Counted from the first letter of the stretch, positions 44,101 to 54,515 are shown. The stretch is 64,000 nt of DNA from Bacteroides sp. 43_108 (GCA_001915545.1 MNQS01000135.1:1-64000); one strand, 5' to 3'. Translations and numbers: made by a program. The notes: generated by a model from the letters alone, not told the origin.

Positions 44101-46664
44101 CCGGAAAAGGCACCATAGTAAAGAGTTATGTTTTTGTCTTTTGAGGCAAAGTAAACGTCTGCCGGCTTATCTTTGCCAAAGACGTTGTCGGGAACATATA
44201 TCCAATTATCCGACAAATTGATACGTTTGTCATCCTTGGAGAAGACAACAATATTCTTCTGACATTCAATCTTATTTCCTTTTGCATCATAAGCCAGACA
44301 CTCTATCAGATAATTGCCAGAAGCAACATCTTTCAAGCCGGCGAGATTCAAGAAGTCTCCTGATTTGAAACGACCTTCTGCAACTTTCTTGCCTTTTGTC
44401 GTTCCGAAATTCTCAAAAACAGAATACTCTCCTTCAACATTGATATTACGCATCAAAAGGTCCTGAGCCAAGATTTTTACGGAATTTCCAAGTGCAGACT
44501 TCAATACAGTCTTGCCTGATTCGACATGCAATCCGAAAGCCTTTTCTGAAACCGGTACAATACATTCTGCCTTCTGCGTTTCACCGGCAACATCAGTCAC
44601 CTCCACCTGAACTCTGTACTCTAATACTCCATCTTTTTGCTGAAGCATTTTTTTATCCAAACAAACAGGTATTGAAAAACGACCATTATTGTCTGTTACA
44701 GCAACACTGTCGTAAAGCACAGTCCAGAAATCGCGATAAAAACGCAACCAGAAATCGCGGTTACGGCATGATACATAATACTTGACTTTTGCTCCTTGAA
44801 CAGGCATACCGAAGAATGTCGTTGCAGAACAATCAACATCTATCGTATCACCGAAAGAGATTGTTCCAGAAGAAGCAGTAGCATCAACAGTAAACGTAGG
44901 TCGCTTATATTCTTCAACTCTGAAAGTTTTACTCGAATTTCCTGTGCCGATTCTATACAATCCTGTCAATCCACTATTCGGTATTGCAAAATCCATATCG
45001 GCAGATCCCATTTCGTTTGTGACAACCTTCTTTGAGGATATGACTTTTCCATTGGCATCAAAAAAGTCAACAAAATACTCACGGTTCTTCTGCACACTAA
45101 CAGAATCGCCATCCATAAAATAAGCAAGCAAAGATGCACGTACGGTCTGACCCGGACGGTATATAGCCCTGTCGGTAAATAAAGTTACACGCTCTGCTGG
45201 TTTGGTATCATTATAATTATATGAATAGCCATAGCAATACATGGTGCGTTCATCGCCGGCCTTTCTTCTCACGGTGCATTTCCAATTGCGATATTTTTTC
45301 AAATCTATAAAGATGCGTCCGTTAGCGTCCTGTTTCAATGCTACAGTCTTTGCAGTACTTTTATTTCTCGAATTTTCATCAGATACATATACCTGACAAC
45401 CTTTCAAGATCTTTCCACTGCGAGCATCAACAGGAATAATGCACAAACGGTCGTTCGGATAACCGATAGACATACAACTGAAACTGTTGAGAGTTATCTT
45501 TGCCGAATCAAAAACGCCATTAGATTCTGCTATCACGCTGTAAGTTCCAGCCTTTAGAGGTGCCAACTTAAAAGAGTCATTCTTAAGATTCCTGCTGTCA
45601 AGACTAAAAAGTTTCTCATATACAATACGTCCGTTATTCGAATCTTTTATTTTAATTACAACATCGTCTACATTATCCGAAACGACAACAACACCGATCG
45701 AATCGCCGGCAAGCTGAACATCTTCATATTTCTGTACGTACAGCTTCGGAGCAAGCAAATGTTTTTCAAATCCGTTAAAGTAGTTCAAACACTTTTCATC
45801 AGTAAAACGTTCTTTAGCGTCGCGCAACAAAGAAAGCTTCTCTTGCTTGTTTACACAATTCAGTCTCAATAATTCTGCATAAACATCGGCACAAGTCTCG
45901 GCATCGCCGAAATCTTCAACCAAGGCCTTCAAAAGCGATGAATATTTTTTCTCATCAATATATGCTCCATCTCCAACGTTGAGCATACGACGCGCAGACA
46001 ACTTATTAAGCTCCATCAAAAGCTGTCCGTTTCTATTACCTCTTGTGCCATATAATTTTGCAAGTTCTGCATAAATTTCTATCTGCTTTTTGAAATCCAT
46101 TCCGCTTTTCTCAACAATAAAAGCTGTCAAAACGGAAAGCATGTCGTTGCCATAGAACTTACTGTCTTCGCCTTTTTCAAGCAAAGGCTCGTAAGACTCA
46201 ATCTTGGCGTCCATGAGTATCTGTTTGTCAGACAAGGCCTCTGCAAAATGCTTTTTCGCCAAATCTCGATACAGCTCCGTTGTCTCAGCATCACGCCCTG
46301 CAGAAACATTTGCAACATGAGCATAAGCATCACCGGCAATGACATGCAGTACTGCACGATCTACGTCGTTTGTACACTCTGGAATCATTGCCTCCAACTT
46401 ATCGGCATCAACCTTAAAACTGTCAGTAGAAATATTGTACCTCGAAGATATCAAGGTGACAAAAGCTTTTGTCATCTGAGAAAAGTTTTTTTCTTGCTGA
46501 GCTTTCTCATATACAGCAAGGACACTTTTCTGCACTGACGTCGGCAAATCCTTTTTGCGGTAATTGTCAACTTGCTTCCACAAATCATCATAGCTTTGCG
46601 CTCCACTCTGAACAGCAATACACAACAGCAAAGCTGTCAGAAAACATCTTATTATCTTGCTCAT
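41139..46664 (-). CDS. Alpha-2-macroglobulin family protein without thioester
   Basis: 1841 residues with a signal peptide (FLTALLLCIAVQSGAQS). A helical N-terminal region of about 300 residues is followed by MG-type beta domains, a bait-like region, the macroglobulin core with LPDGLTTWRFKGVAHTED (about residue 1107) and an alpha/alpha-toroid domain. Where thioester homologues have CxEQ after NPSW-VVQAL, this protein reads DNDNAISLSASYYAN, so the reactive bond is absent. Bacterial A2Ms trap or block proteases in the periplasm; the Bacteroidota branch commonly lacks the thioester. It is 105 bases downstream of malQ. Confidence 0.9.
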   Translation of the reverse strand: MSKIIRCFLTALLLCIAVQSGAQSYDDLWKQVDNYRKKDLPTSVQKSVLAVYEKAQQEKNFSQMTKAFVTLISSRYNISTDSFKVDADKLEAMIPECTNDVDRAVLHVIAGDAYAHVANVSAGRDAETTELYRDLAKKHFAEALSDKQILMDAKIESYEPLLEKGEDSKFYGNDMLSVLTAFIVEKSGMDFKKQIEIYAELAKLYGTRGNRNGQLLMELNKLSARRMLNVGDGAYIDEKKYSSLLKALVEDFGDAETCADVYAELLRLNCVNKQEKLSLLRDAKERFTDEKCLNYFNGFEKHLLAPKLYVQKYEDVQLAGDSIGVVVVSDNVDDVVIKIKDSNNGRIVYEKLFSLDSRNLKNDSFKLAPLKAGTYSVIAESNGVFDSAKITLNSFSCMSIGYPNDRLCIIPVDARSGKILKGCQVYVSDENSRNKSTAKTVALKQDANGRIFIDLKKYRNWKCTVRRKAGDERTMYCYGYSYNYNDTKPAERVTLFTDRAIYRPGQTVRASLLAYFMDGDSVSVQKNREYFVDFFDANGKVISSKKVVTNEMGSADMDFAIPNSGLTGLYRIGTGNSSKTFRVEEYKRPTFTVDATASSGTISFGDTIDVDCSATTFFGMPVQGAKVKYYVSCRNRDFWLRFYRDFWTVLYDSVAVTDNNGRFSIPVCLDKKMLQQKDGVLEYRVQVEVTDVAGETQKAECIVPVSEKAFGLHVESGKTVLKSALGNSVKILAQDLLMRNINVEGEYSVFENFGTTKGKKVAEGRFKSGDFLNLAGLKDVASGNYLIECLAYDAKGNKIECQKNIVVFSKDDKRINLSDNWIYVPDNVFGKDKPADVYFASKDKNITLYYGAFSGNKVIDSRCINVSDTICHFHFNYDEAYGDGLALVFAYMKNGKGFMESVNILREQPNKKLKLTWNTFRDKLKPGSEENWILNVTDSTGSPVKAELLAMLYDASLDELYEHNVDFNVSFGRNVPYVQRSVAQMSVPMFIGLDFKNEPFDDVLRKFTELKECFSNYVFGTRFFKPALMRTKSVMNSATPMATGSAALNITEMDAVVEQAVVSDAPAVSDEGLRSNLSETAFFYPHLMSDNSGNVHISFKLPDGLTTWRFKGVAHTEDVDYGNISADVVASKDFMVQPNMPRFVRIGDDASIAARIVNKTDGTVEGKALLELIDPETGKVVYSEKKSFKVDAGQTGRVDYGFKPDAEHPLLICQITAGNATFSDGERNYLPVLTDKKWITESVSFFIDGMGEKKVDTGSLFNDGSKTATNKRMTIEYVDNPSWTVVQALHAVAVPDNDNAISLSASYYANKALGAIASRLPKLRTLVEAWRAETEKYGSLSSELEKDSELKTMLLEETPWVIDAQNETEQLRMISDMFDENLMNVRTSDALAKLKRLQRVDGSWSWFNGMTGSRLVTENVLKHLAELSAVASLDKDAKDMLEDGFRYIDADELKRYAEIKKHSGKDWTPGTSGINYLYLSSLYTHKISAEVDSMQKDYASRLAGISGTLDIGNKAKLAYIMKTFDNMSKASELVASLREYTVYRKDVGRYYDTPKAYYSSVDYRIPVQVDAMKAMAEMRSDFSDTDDYLRDMQVWLVRQKQVQAWDNPINTIEAVNALLMYNGDWTVRESAVPEIKLGKNELKVNNQTAGIGYVKISVPEDVLSKGGNVRIDKKSAGLSWGAVYGQCLEDMESLKKSSGESGLSVDRRMLVMRKDSTGANVWRELRDGERLAVGDRVKVRLVVSADRDMDFVQVRDQRAACMEPVSQLSGYRFGNGQGFYAAVHDSSSDYFFDIFRKGTCTIDTEMYVTRSGVYKQGIAEAQCAYSASFVGRSASGTVSVE

Positions 46665-46769
46665 AATTTTTCAAAATAACAGATTATACAATTATATTTC
46701 ATAGCACTCCATCGACAAAACATCCGTAACAGATGTTATAAGCATAATCAAATAAATTATTATCAGAAT

Positions 46770-49445
46770 CTATCTGCCGTTTTCACGTATAAGCGATGCA
46801 ACTTTACTATTGAAAGATTCATTTTTCATCAAATCTTCAATAGAAAAATGCATTCTGTACTTCCATTGGTTTTTCGGATCAGCAGGAACATTTATTCTCT
46901 CATCGCCAGCTACAGGATAACGCAGATTTTCATCCATTGACGTCCAATCTTGCAAAGAAAGCAGACAAATCATTGAAGGACACTCAAGATGCATACGTAT
47001 AACTTCTTCACAAAGAGCTCCGGATATCTTCTCCGGCGCATTGCCGCTTTCATGAAGCACATTATTGTAATACAATTGAGCTCTGCGCCTGTCTTCCTCC
47101 CACCAACCACGCAACGTAGGCATATCATGTGTGGATATGGTACTTACCGACAGATATGGATTTTCGGTCAAATCTCCAAATTCACAAAAAGCTTTCTTAG
47201 GCATAGTCTGAATTTCAAGACTGAGCATCCTGAGTTGTTTCATAACCCAAGGAACGCAGTCTGGAACCATACCCAAATCCTCGGCACATACAAGCATGCG
47301 TGTAGCCTGCGTCAGATGAGGAAGTTTCTTCATAGCTTCATCATACCAGAACTGATTATGTCTCTTGTAGTAGTAATCGTCATAAAGACTATTGAAAGCT
47401 CGCCTCTGCGCAGTATTCATGGCCTTATATGCAAAATCAAGCTGAGCAGAAATACGAGGATGATAGACTTTTGGATTATTGCGATCTGCTACAAAAAGCA
47501 CATTGCTTATCAATGCATACAAGCCATCGCGTACCTTAATACTTACATCGTCGTTTCTTCCATAGAATGCAGCTTCAACCTTACGCTGGGTATCATATTC
47601 AGGTTTCATGCAGTACAAACCGTCAAAGCGTTTAACAAGATATTTTTCTCTGACTTCGTCTGCCATTTCATCAAAATAATGCTCCAGCATTTCATCTGAG
47701 ATGTAAGGCTCCGTCATACGATCTTTGTCAAATCTGAAACCATACAGCGACATTTCATCTTCACTCATAGGAAGCGCAGGAGAAAATTGTCCGAGAAGGC
47801 CATGTACTGAATGAGACGGAATTTCCCATATTCTGAAAAATCCCAAAACATGATCTATTCTGTAAGCATCAAAATATTCTGACATGCTCTTGAAACGATG
47901 CGACCACCATTGATAGTTATCCTTTGCCATAACGTCCCAATTGTATGTAGGGAATCCCCAGTTCTGACCGTTTACGGAGAAATCATCAGGTGGTGCTCCG
48001 GCCTGCCCGTTAAGATTGAAATAGAACGGTTCCATCCATGCCTCAACACTGTCACGGCTTATACCAATAGGTATATCACCTTTCAGAATAACGCCTTTCT
48101 CTCTTGCGCACTCGTGAACCCTCTTCAACTGCAGATGAAGTTGATACTGTATGTAATAGTAATGTGCAACGTCATGATAATAGATGCTGTCTTTACTACA
48201 GAACATTTCAACATCATTTTTATCATATTTAGAATGCTCTTCCCATCTGGTAAAGTCCGGCAAACCATACATATCTCTCATGCAGCTGTATGCAGAATAA
48301 GGAACGAGCCAATCACGGTGCTTTTCAAAGAATTCTTTAAATCCATCACTGGCAAGAACCTCTTCTCCGTTCTGTTCATACATCATTCTTATATATCTGC
48401 GCTTGCACTTATTTACTGCAACATAATCCACGTATTTCAAAGAGTTCAATTCTCGCCACTGCTTCTTGAAGTCTTCCATCAACTCCTTGTCATCAAGTTC
48501 TCCCAGCTGATGCAAATCGCAGTATATTGGATGAAATGCGTATATGCTTATGGCATTATAAGGATACGAATCAGTCCACTCGCCACATTTTGTCGTATCA
48601 TTGATCGGCAAAATCTGCACAGCACGCATTCCTACACCAGAAGCCCATTCTATCATTCTTTCAAGGTCGCCGAAATCGCCTATTCCTGCACTTTTTTCAG
48701 AACGGATTGAGAAAACAGGTATTACAACGCCTGCACATTTCCATGGACGAATATCAAATTTAGGCCTTGTATCGCTTTTTATGCAAACAATATCTTCTGC
48801 ATGCATTTCAGGAAGTTGAAGCCTGCGATTATCACATTTTTCCCACTGAACAATATTACCATCTTTATCGACTATTACATACTTATACTCTATATCGCCT
48901 GAAATCTGAGAAAGATCAATATTGATTGCCCACTCCTGAAGTGCGACCAGTTTCATTGTTTGTGGCTGAACCCAATTACCAAGCTGAGATACATTACCTA
49001 TAATAGCAAGTCTTTCTCCCTTCAAAAGCCGTGGTTCGACGGTTCTCAACTGCAAAACATCTGAAGTATGAGTAAGATAATCTTCTACCTCATGACGTTC
49101 AGCACAATCAGCATAAGCAGAACTGTACAACGGCAAATCATCAGGAATTGCCCTCCACAAATCTTCAATCTCATATTGATCAACAGAATTATCCAGCACA
49201 ACAACATGCGGAGCCACTTCCCATTCAGTCCATATCAGAGAACCGTTACGGTACATGGCATATATATATTCTACGCGCTCGTAAGACGAATCGACATCAA
49301 CATCACATTTCCACCTGCTTCCATCTTCTGTCGTAAGATTAAGTATGCGGTTATCTCTATGTCCATCCTTATCTATCAATTCAAGCATTACACGGAGTTC
49401 CTCTCCCCACGTTGTCTGATATTCTACGTTCAAATGTATTTTCAT
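46770..49445 (-). CDS. malQ: 4-alpha-glucanotransferase (amylomaltase, GH77) with starch-binding domains
   Basis: 891 residues, longer than E. coli MalQ because two CBM20-like starch-binding domains precede the catalytic part (about 1-105 and 125-235; WTEWEVAPHVV and IIGNVSQLGNWVQPQTMKL). The GH77 barrel covers about 260-870: GIGDFGDLERMIEWA, DIPIGISRDSVEAW, FDAYRIDHVLGFFRIWEIP (nucleophile region) and CAEDLGMVPDCV (acid/base region). It transfers alpha-1,4-glucan segments during maltodextrin or glycogen use. Confidence 0.95.
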   Translation of the reverse strand: MKIHLNVEYQTTWGEELRVMLELIDKDGHRDNRILNLTTEDGSRWKCDVDVDSSYERVEYIYAMYRNGSLIWTEWEVAPHVVVLDNSVDQYEIEDLWRAIPDDLPLYSSAYADCAERHEVEDYLTHTSDVLQLRTVEPRLLKGERLAIIGNVSQLGNWVQPQTMKLVALQEWAINIDLSQISGDIEYKYVIVDKDGNIVQWEKCDNRRLQLPEMHAEDIVCIKSDTRPKFDIRPWKCAGVVIPVFSIRSEKSAGIGDFGDLERMIEWASGVGMRAVQILPINDTTKCGEWTDSYPYNAISIYAFHPIYCDLHQLGELDDKELMEDFKKQWRELNSLKYVDYVAVNKCKRRYIRMMYEQNGEEVLASDGFKEFFEKHRDWLVPYSAYSCMRDMYGLPDFTRWEEHSKYDKNDVEMFCSKDSIYYHDVAHYYYIQYQLHLQLKRVHECAREKGVILKGDIPIGISRDSVEAWMEPFYFNLNGQAGAPPDDFSVNGQNWGFPTYNWDVMAKDNYQWWSHRFKSMSEYFDAYRIDHVLGFFRIWEIPSHSVHGLLGQFSPALPMSEDEMSLYGFRFDKDRMTEPYISDEMLEHYFDEMADEVREKYLVKRFDGLYCMKPEYDTQRKVEAAFYGRNDDVSIKVRDGLYALISNVLFVADRNNPKVYHPRISAQLDFAYKAMNTAQRRAFNSLYDDYYYKRHNQFWYDEAMKKLPHLTQATRMLVCAEDLGMVPDCVPWVMKQLRMLSLEIQTMPKKAFCEFGDLTENPYLSVSTISTHDMPTLRGWWEEDRRRAQLYYNNVLHESGNAPEKISGALCEEVIRMHLECPSMICLLSLQDWTSMDENLRYPVAGDERINVPADPKNQWKYRMHFSIEDLMKNESFNSKVASLIRENGR

Positions 49446-49516
49446 GTATTACCAATTTAAATTCAAAGTTGTTAAAAGTTATCTCACAGATAGCAAATTC
49501 CTAAAAATAATAAATA

Positions 49517-49524
49517 CAAATATA
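49517..49524 (-). promoter_or_regulatory. −7 box of malQ
   Basis: On the minus strand it reads TATATTTG, 72 bases before the malQ start. No −33 TTG at regular spacing was found. Confidence 0.45.
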
Positions 49525-49547
49525 GCAATTGGACTATACATAAAAAA

Positions 49548-49570
49548 GCCTGAGTCGTTAAAGCTCAGGC
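49548..49570. terminator. Terminator after pflA
   Basis: A perfect 7-bp stem (49548-49554 with 49564-49570) with A and T tracts on both sides. In minus-strand reading it ends the pflBA transcript before malQ. Confidence 0.8.
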
Positions 49571-49646
49571 CATTTTTATCAAAAAAAGTTGCCTCAACAA
49601 AGTTTTTGTTAACAAACAACTCGGCTTTGGTCAAACAAAAAACACT

Positions 49647-50375
49647 TCACACAATAGGACACTTCAAATAACGTCCGAATATATCCTTTGCAATCTTCAA
49701 TCTTTCAGCAGAGAGAGGCTCAACGCCTTTCAACGGATAATCAATACCAAGTTCACCATATTTATACTCGCCCATGGTATGGTAAGGCAATAATTCAACA
49801 CGCTCAACAACTGTAAAATCAGATAAGTACTTGGCAACAGCTTCAAGACGCGATTCATCATCTGTATAGCTGGGAACCACAACATGTCTAGCCCATACTG
49901 GTTTGCCTATTTCCTGCAGATACTCCATAAAAGCCTTGTTGTTTTTACGTTCATGGCCTGTCAAGACAGGATGCAACGTATCGTCAACAGTCTTTATGTC
50001 AAGCAATACAAGATCGACATTTTCAAGAAGCGAACGTACCTTGTCGCTGAAAATCACTCCCGAAGTATCCAATGCCGTGTGTATGCCTGCATTTTTACAC
50101 AACTTGAGAAATTCACAAACAAAGTCGGCTTGCACAAGAGGCTCTCCGCCTGTCACTGTAACACCTCCTTTAGATATGAAGCTCTTGTATTTCAGAACCT
50201 CCTTCAGCAATTCCTCTGGAGTATATTCATAATTGGCCTTGCCCGACATGTCCCATGTATCCGGATTATGACAAAAAAGACATCTCATGGGACATCCCTG
50301 CATAAAAACCACAAAACGTATGCCCGGACCGTCAACTGTTCCAAAACTTTCCAAAGAATGTATTTTACCTATCAT
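49647..50375 (-). CDS. pflA: Pyruvate formate-lyase-activating enzyme
   Basis: 242 residues. The radical SAM motif is CPMRCLFC in GCPMRCLFCHNPDTW (cysteines at about 30, 34 and 37). GGVTVTGGEPLVQADF is the SAM-binding GGE segment. It puts the glycyl radical on PflB using S-adenosylmethionine. It follows pflB, with a terminator-like hairpin between them that would lower its expression relative to pflB. Confidence 0.95.
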   Translation of the reverse strand: MIGKIHSLESFGTVDGPGIRFVVFMQGCPMRCLFCHNPDTWDMSGKANYEYTPEELLKEVLKYKSFISKGGVTVTGGEPLVQADFVCEFLKLCKNAGIHTALDTSGVIFSDKVRSLLENVDLVLLDIKTVDDTLHPVLTGHERKNNKAFMEYLQEIGKPVWARHVVVPSYTDDESRLEAVAKYLSDFTVVERVELLPYHTMGEYKYGELGIDYPLKGVEPLSAERLKIAKDIFGRYLKCPIV

Positions 50376-50469
50376 AACAAGAAATCCTTCAATGTATATT
50401 TGTTAAAACCTTTAGATTGATGCTCCCAACGACAATATAGCATTACTATCATTGAGATATTAAAAAACA

Positions 50470-50494
50470 AAAGGGCGATTTCTACTCGCCCTTT
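50470..50494 (-). terminator. Hairpin between pflB and pflA
   Basis: A perfect 9-bp stem (50470-50478 with 50486-50494) followed on the minus strand by TGTTTTTT. It should end most transcripts after pflB and let some read through into pflA. Confidence 0.7.
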
Positions 50495-50525
50495 CGTATT
50501 TGTATTATAAGTACATAACTTCAAA

Positions 50526-52763
50526 TTACATAGAATGATTGATTGTTCTTGAAAGAACATCAAGCTGCTGCTCGCGTGTAAGCTTCACAAAATTGACAGC
50601 ATATCCCGAAACACGGATTGTCAACTGAGGATACTTCTCTGGGTGCTCCATAGCATCAACCAGAAGTTCGCGGTCAAACACGTTAACATTGAGGTGATGA
50701 CCTCCATCAGGAGTGAAATATCCAGAAAGAAGACCTACAAGGTTTGAAATCTGCACATCGCGAGTCTTGCCAAGTGTACCTGGAGAAATTGCAAATGTAT
50801 ACGAAATACCATCGTGTGCATGATGGAACGGCAATTTTGCAACAGAAGAAAGAGCTGCAACAGCACCCTTAGTGTCACGACCATTCATCGGGTTGGCACC
50901 AGGAGCAAATGGTACTCCAGCAGGACGTCCGTCAGGAGTTGCACCTGTCTTCTTACCGTAAACGACATTTGATGTAATCGTAAGGATTGACTGTGTAGGA
51001 ACTGCGTGACGGTATGTCTCGTGCTGACGCATATACTCCATAAACTTCTCAGTAACCATGAGTGCAAGTTTATCTGTATTCTCGTCGTTGTTACCGTAAG
51101 GAACATAAGAACCTTCCCGCTTGAAGTCAACAGCAATGCCACGCTCATCACGGATTACCTTTACTTTACCATATTTTATAGCAGCAAGTGAATCTGCCAC
51201 AATTGACAAACCTGCAATACCTGTAGCACGAGTACGTTCAACATCACCATCATGAAGAGCCATTTCAAATGCTTCGTAATCGTACTTATCATGCATATAA
51301 TGAATGATTTTCAAGGCATTTACATAAACCTTTGCCAACCATCTCATCATCTGCTCAAACTTGCGCATAACTTCATCGTATTCCAGATATTCGCCAGATA
51401 CTGGAGAATATTCAGGAGAAACCTGCTGACCTGTTATTTCGTCTCTACCTCCATTGATAGCATAGAGAAGACACTTTGCCAAGTTTGCACGTGCACCGAA
51501 GAACTGCATCTGCTTACCGATCTTCATTGGAGATACACAGCATGCGATTCCGTAATCATCACCATAATCAGGACGCATGAGGTCATCGTTTTCATACTGA
51601 ATAGCAGATGTTTCAATAGAGACCTTAGCGCAGTAGCGCTTCCAGTTTTCAGGAGCATTGTTGAACCAAAGAACTGTAAGATTTGGTTCTGGAGCCGGTC
51701 CGAGGTTATAAAGAGTATGCAAGAAACGGTAGCTGGTTTTTGTAACCATAGAACGTCCGTCTACACCCTGACCACCAAGAGACTCAGTAACCCATACAGG
51801 ATCACCAGAGAACAGGTCATTGTATTCAGGTGTACGAAGGAATCTCACAATACGCAATTTTATTATAAGCTGGTCTATAAGTTCCTGAGCTTCTTTTTCA
51901 GTAAGCTTGCCTTCCTTAATGTCACGTTCGATAAATATATCAAGGAATGTAGACACACGTCCGAGAGACATAGCGGCTCCATCCTGATCCTTCACAGCTC
52001 CGAGATAGCCGAAGTAAACGAACTGTACAGCTTCACGAGCATTCTGTGCAGGACGAGTAACATCAAATCCGTAGTTTGCACACATTTTCACGAAGTCCTT
52101 GAGCGCCTTAATCTGCTCGCTTACCTCTTCGCGCTGCTGTATGCATTCCTCTGTCATTTCCTGTATGTCGAGTCTGTCAAGGAATCTCTTCTTTTCCTCT
52201 ATAAGGTTGTCGACACCGTAAAGAGCAATACGTCTGTAGTCGCCGATGATTCTTCCACGTCCGTATGCATCAGGCAGACCTGTAATAATATGTGCATGAC
52301 GTGCATCGCGTATATCCTTTGTATAAGCAGAGAATACACCCTCATTATGAGTTTTGCGATAACGTGTGTATATTTCTTTAGTTGCAGGATCGAGCTTATA
52401 GCCATACGCTTCAAGAGCACTTTCGACCATTCTTATACCGCCACGCGGGAAAATGCCTCGTTTCAGAGGAGCATCAGTCTGGAGACCTACGATTACTTCG
52501 TTCTCCTTATCGATGTATCCAGCTCCGTAAGTGTCTATTGACTGCGGGAGTTTTGTTTCTGCATCATACACACCCTTCTCACGTTCAACTTTGAACATCT
52601 CGCTGAGCTTGTCCCAGATTTTCTTAGTTCTTTCTGTAGGACCGGCAAGGAACGACTCATCGCCGTCATAAGGAGTGTAATTGTGCTGAATGAAGTCACG
52701 AACGTTGATTTCACGTTTCCAGATGAAACCGTCAAAACTCTCAATGCAATTTGATAATTTCAT
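50526..52763 (-). CDS. pflB: Formate acetyltransferase (pyruvate formate-lyase)
   Basis: 745 residues. The catalytic cysteine pair is C408-C409 in GIACCVSPM, and the glycyl radical residue is G720 in RVSGYAVNF. It converts pyruvate and CoA to acetyl-CoA and formate in anaerobic fermentation. The length and both motifs match true PflB and not glycerol or choline lyases. The likely promoter is at 52805-52838. Confidence 0.96.
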   Translation of the reverse strand: MKLSNCIESFDGFIWKREINVRDFIQHNYTPYDGDESFLAGPTERTKKIWDKLSEMFKVEREKGVYDAETKLPQSIDTYGAGYIDKENEVIVGLQTDAPLKRGIFPRGGIRMVESALEAYGYKLDPATKEIYTRYRKTHNEGVFSAYTKDIRDARHAHIITGLPDAYGRGRIIGDYRRIALYGVDNLIEEKKRFLDRLDIQEMTEECIQQREEVSEQIKALKDFVKMCANYGFDVTRPAQNAREAVQFVYFGYLGAVKDQDGAAMSLGRVSTFLDIFIERDIKEGKLTEKEAQELIDQLIIKLRIVRFLRTPEYNDLFSGDPVWVTESLGGQGVDGRSMVTKTSYRFLHTLYNLGPAPEPNLTVLWFNNAPENWKRYCAKVSIETSAIQYENDDLMRPDYGDDYGIACCVSPMKIGKQMQFFGARANLAKCLLYAINGGRDEITGQQVSPEYSPVSGEYLEYDEVMRKFEQMMRWLAKVYVNALKIIHYMHDKYDYEAFEMALHDGDVERTRATGIAGLSIVADSLAAIKYGKVKVIRDERGIAVDFKREGSYVPYGNNDENTDKLALMVTEKFMEYMRQHETYRHAVPTQSILTITSNVVYGKKTGATPDGRPAGVPFAPGANPMNGRDTKGAVAALSSVAKLPFHHAHDGISYTFAISPGTLGKTRDVQISNLVGLLSGYFTPDGGHHLNVNVFDRELLVDAMEHPEKYPQLTIRVSGYAVNFVKLTREQQLDVLSRTINHSM

Positions 52764-52804
52764 TTCTTTACGAGATTTTAATTAAAAGTAATTTAATCAG
52801 GTTG

Positions 52805-52838
52805 CAAAAATACACAAAAAAAACGACATTATAGCAAA
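52805..52838 (-). promoter_or_regulatory. Possible promoter of pflB
   Basis: On the minus strand, TTTG (52838-52835) and TATTTTTG (52812-52805) are 22 bases apart, slightly longer than the norm. Confidence 0.45.
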
Positions 52839-53180
52839 TCACCAAAACTGATTGCTTCATATATTATCTTTTCTGTATCATCGCAATACTCTCAAGCGAT
52901 TGTGTAAAACCGCCATCAGCAATGCAAAAATAACAACGTGGCTTCGTACCTGCAATACCTATATTAGGGTATTTTATTCTAAAACATTACCGGCAACATA
53001 AAATGCCAATACTATATCAGCCTTGCATTAAATATATACAGATGTCAAACATTTATCTATTCCCCTAACACCCCAATGTAAAATATTATAAGTATCTTTG
53101 AACACAAATCCCTATAAATCAACAACCAACAAAAACACATACATAAAATTTCAATAATTGAACAAATAAACACTATTACT
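52839..53180. other. Divergent gap between pflB and the GH28 gene
   Basis: No gene is visible in this AT-rich stretch. It holds the −7 box of the GH28 gene at 53093-53100; nothing else stands out. Confidence 0.5.
53093..53100 (+). promoter_or_regulatory. −7 box of the GH28 gene
   Basis: TATCTTTG lies 80 bases before the ATG. There is no TTG at the −33 distance. Confidence 0.45.
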
Positions 53181-54515
53181 ATGATAAGAAAATTGATTCT
53201 GGCATCAGCATTAATGCTATTTCCGACACTTTCATTCTGTCACGAGCATCCGAAAGAAAAATTTCCAGACGGGACCCCTATTCCAGCATGGTTCTACGAT
53301 GCCAGCAGTCCAGAAATATCCAAACTAGGAAAAAAATACGTAATTACTGATTACGATGTAATAAATGACAGTACCATCGTACAAACAGAAAAAATACAAG
53401 CAGTCATAGACCGTGCATCATCAGATGGAGGTGGAGTAATCGTCATTCCTCAAGGCACATTCCTTAGCGGTTCACTGTTTTTCCGTCATGGTACACATCT
53501 TTATATAGAAAAGGGAGGCACTTTGAAAGGCAGCGATGACATCAGCGACTTCGCAATAATCGACACAAGACTTGAAGGACAAAACATAAAGTATTTTGCT
53601 GCTCTAGTCAATGCCATCAATGCCGACGGTTTTACACTTTCGGGAGATGGTGCTGTAAACGGCAATGGAACAAGATACTGGAAATCATTTTGGCTTCGAC
53701 GCCAGATAAACAGCAATTGTACCAATCTTGAAGAAATGCGTCCACGATTGGTATATATAGCAAATTCTAAAAATGTAAACCTGTCAGGCGTAACTCTTAA
53801 AAATTCTCCTTTTTGGACCACGCATCTTTACAAATGCGAAAATGTCAAATTATTAAACCTGAACATTTATGCTCCATACGCACCCGTCAAAGCGCCAAGC
53901 AGCGATGCCATAGACATCGATGTATGTACAAATGTTCTTGTGAAAAACTGCTATATGTCAGTCAATGACGATGCCGTGGCACTCAAGGGTGGAAAAGGTC
54001 CTTGGGCCGACAAAGACACCATAAACAACGGTGCAAACAAAAACATTATAATTGAAGACTGCATATACGGCTTCTGCCACAGCGCACTTACCTGCGGAAG
54101 CGAATCTGTACACAATCGCAACATAATATTAAGACGTACAGAAGTCAACAATGCCCAACGTCTTCTATGGCTGAAAATGCGTCCCGACACTCCACAAAAC
54201 TACGAATACATTTTAATTGAAGACATATCCGGTTCTGCCGGATGTATGTTGTATGCGAAACCGTGGACACAATTTTTCGACTTGAAAGGCCGCAAGGACA
54301 TACCGTTTTCATATTCCAGCAACATAACATTCCGAGAAATCGAGTTCGTCTGCAAAAAGCCGTTTGATATAGAAAAAGCCGATGACCAATACAAACTGTC
54401 CGATTTTTCTTTCGAGAATATAAAGATAAATGCGAAAGAAAATACAACAGACATAAGCAATCAAATTGAAAATGTAAAAATCAAGAATGTTACTATAAAC
54501 GGCAAAAAGATGTAA
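53181..54515 (+). CDS. Secreted glycoside hydrolase family 28 protein (polygalacturonase-like)
   Basis: 444 residues. A signal peptide (KLILASALMLFPTLSFC) is followed by a right-handed beta-helix. The GH28 catalytic aspartates are present: D245 and D247 in SDAIDID, and D263-D264 in VNDDAVAL. CGSESVH-type sequence near residue 310 follows. It probably hydrolyses galacturonan or a rhamnogalacturonan side chain. It converges with fucP. Confidence 0.9.
   Translation: MIRKLILASALMLFPTLSFCHEHPKEKFPDGTPIPAWFYDASSPEISKLGKKYVITDYDVINDSTIVQTEKIQAVIDRASSDGGGVIVIPQGTFLSGSLFFRHGTHLYIEKGGTLKGSDDISDFAIIDTRLEGQNIKYFAALVNAINADGFTLSGDGAVNGNGTRYWKSFWLRRQINSNCTNLEEMRPRLVYIANSKNVNLSGVTLKNSPFWTTHLYKCENVKLLNLNIYAPYAPVKAPSSDAIDIDVCTNVLVKNCYMSVNDDAVALKGGKGPWADKDTINNGANKNIIIEDCIYGFCHSALTCGSESVHNRNIILRRTEVNNAQRLLWLKMRPDTPQNYEYILIEDISGSAGCMLYAKPWTQFFDLKGRKDIPFSYSSNITFREIEFVCKKPFDIEKADDQYKLSDFSFENIKINAKENTTDISNQIENVKIKNVTINGKKM

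Noticed and set aside
51252..52541. A 429-codon open frame on the plus strand opposite pflB
   Set aside because: It is antisense to a clearly functional pflB, its translation has no recognisable domain, and long antisense frames arise from codon usage.
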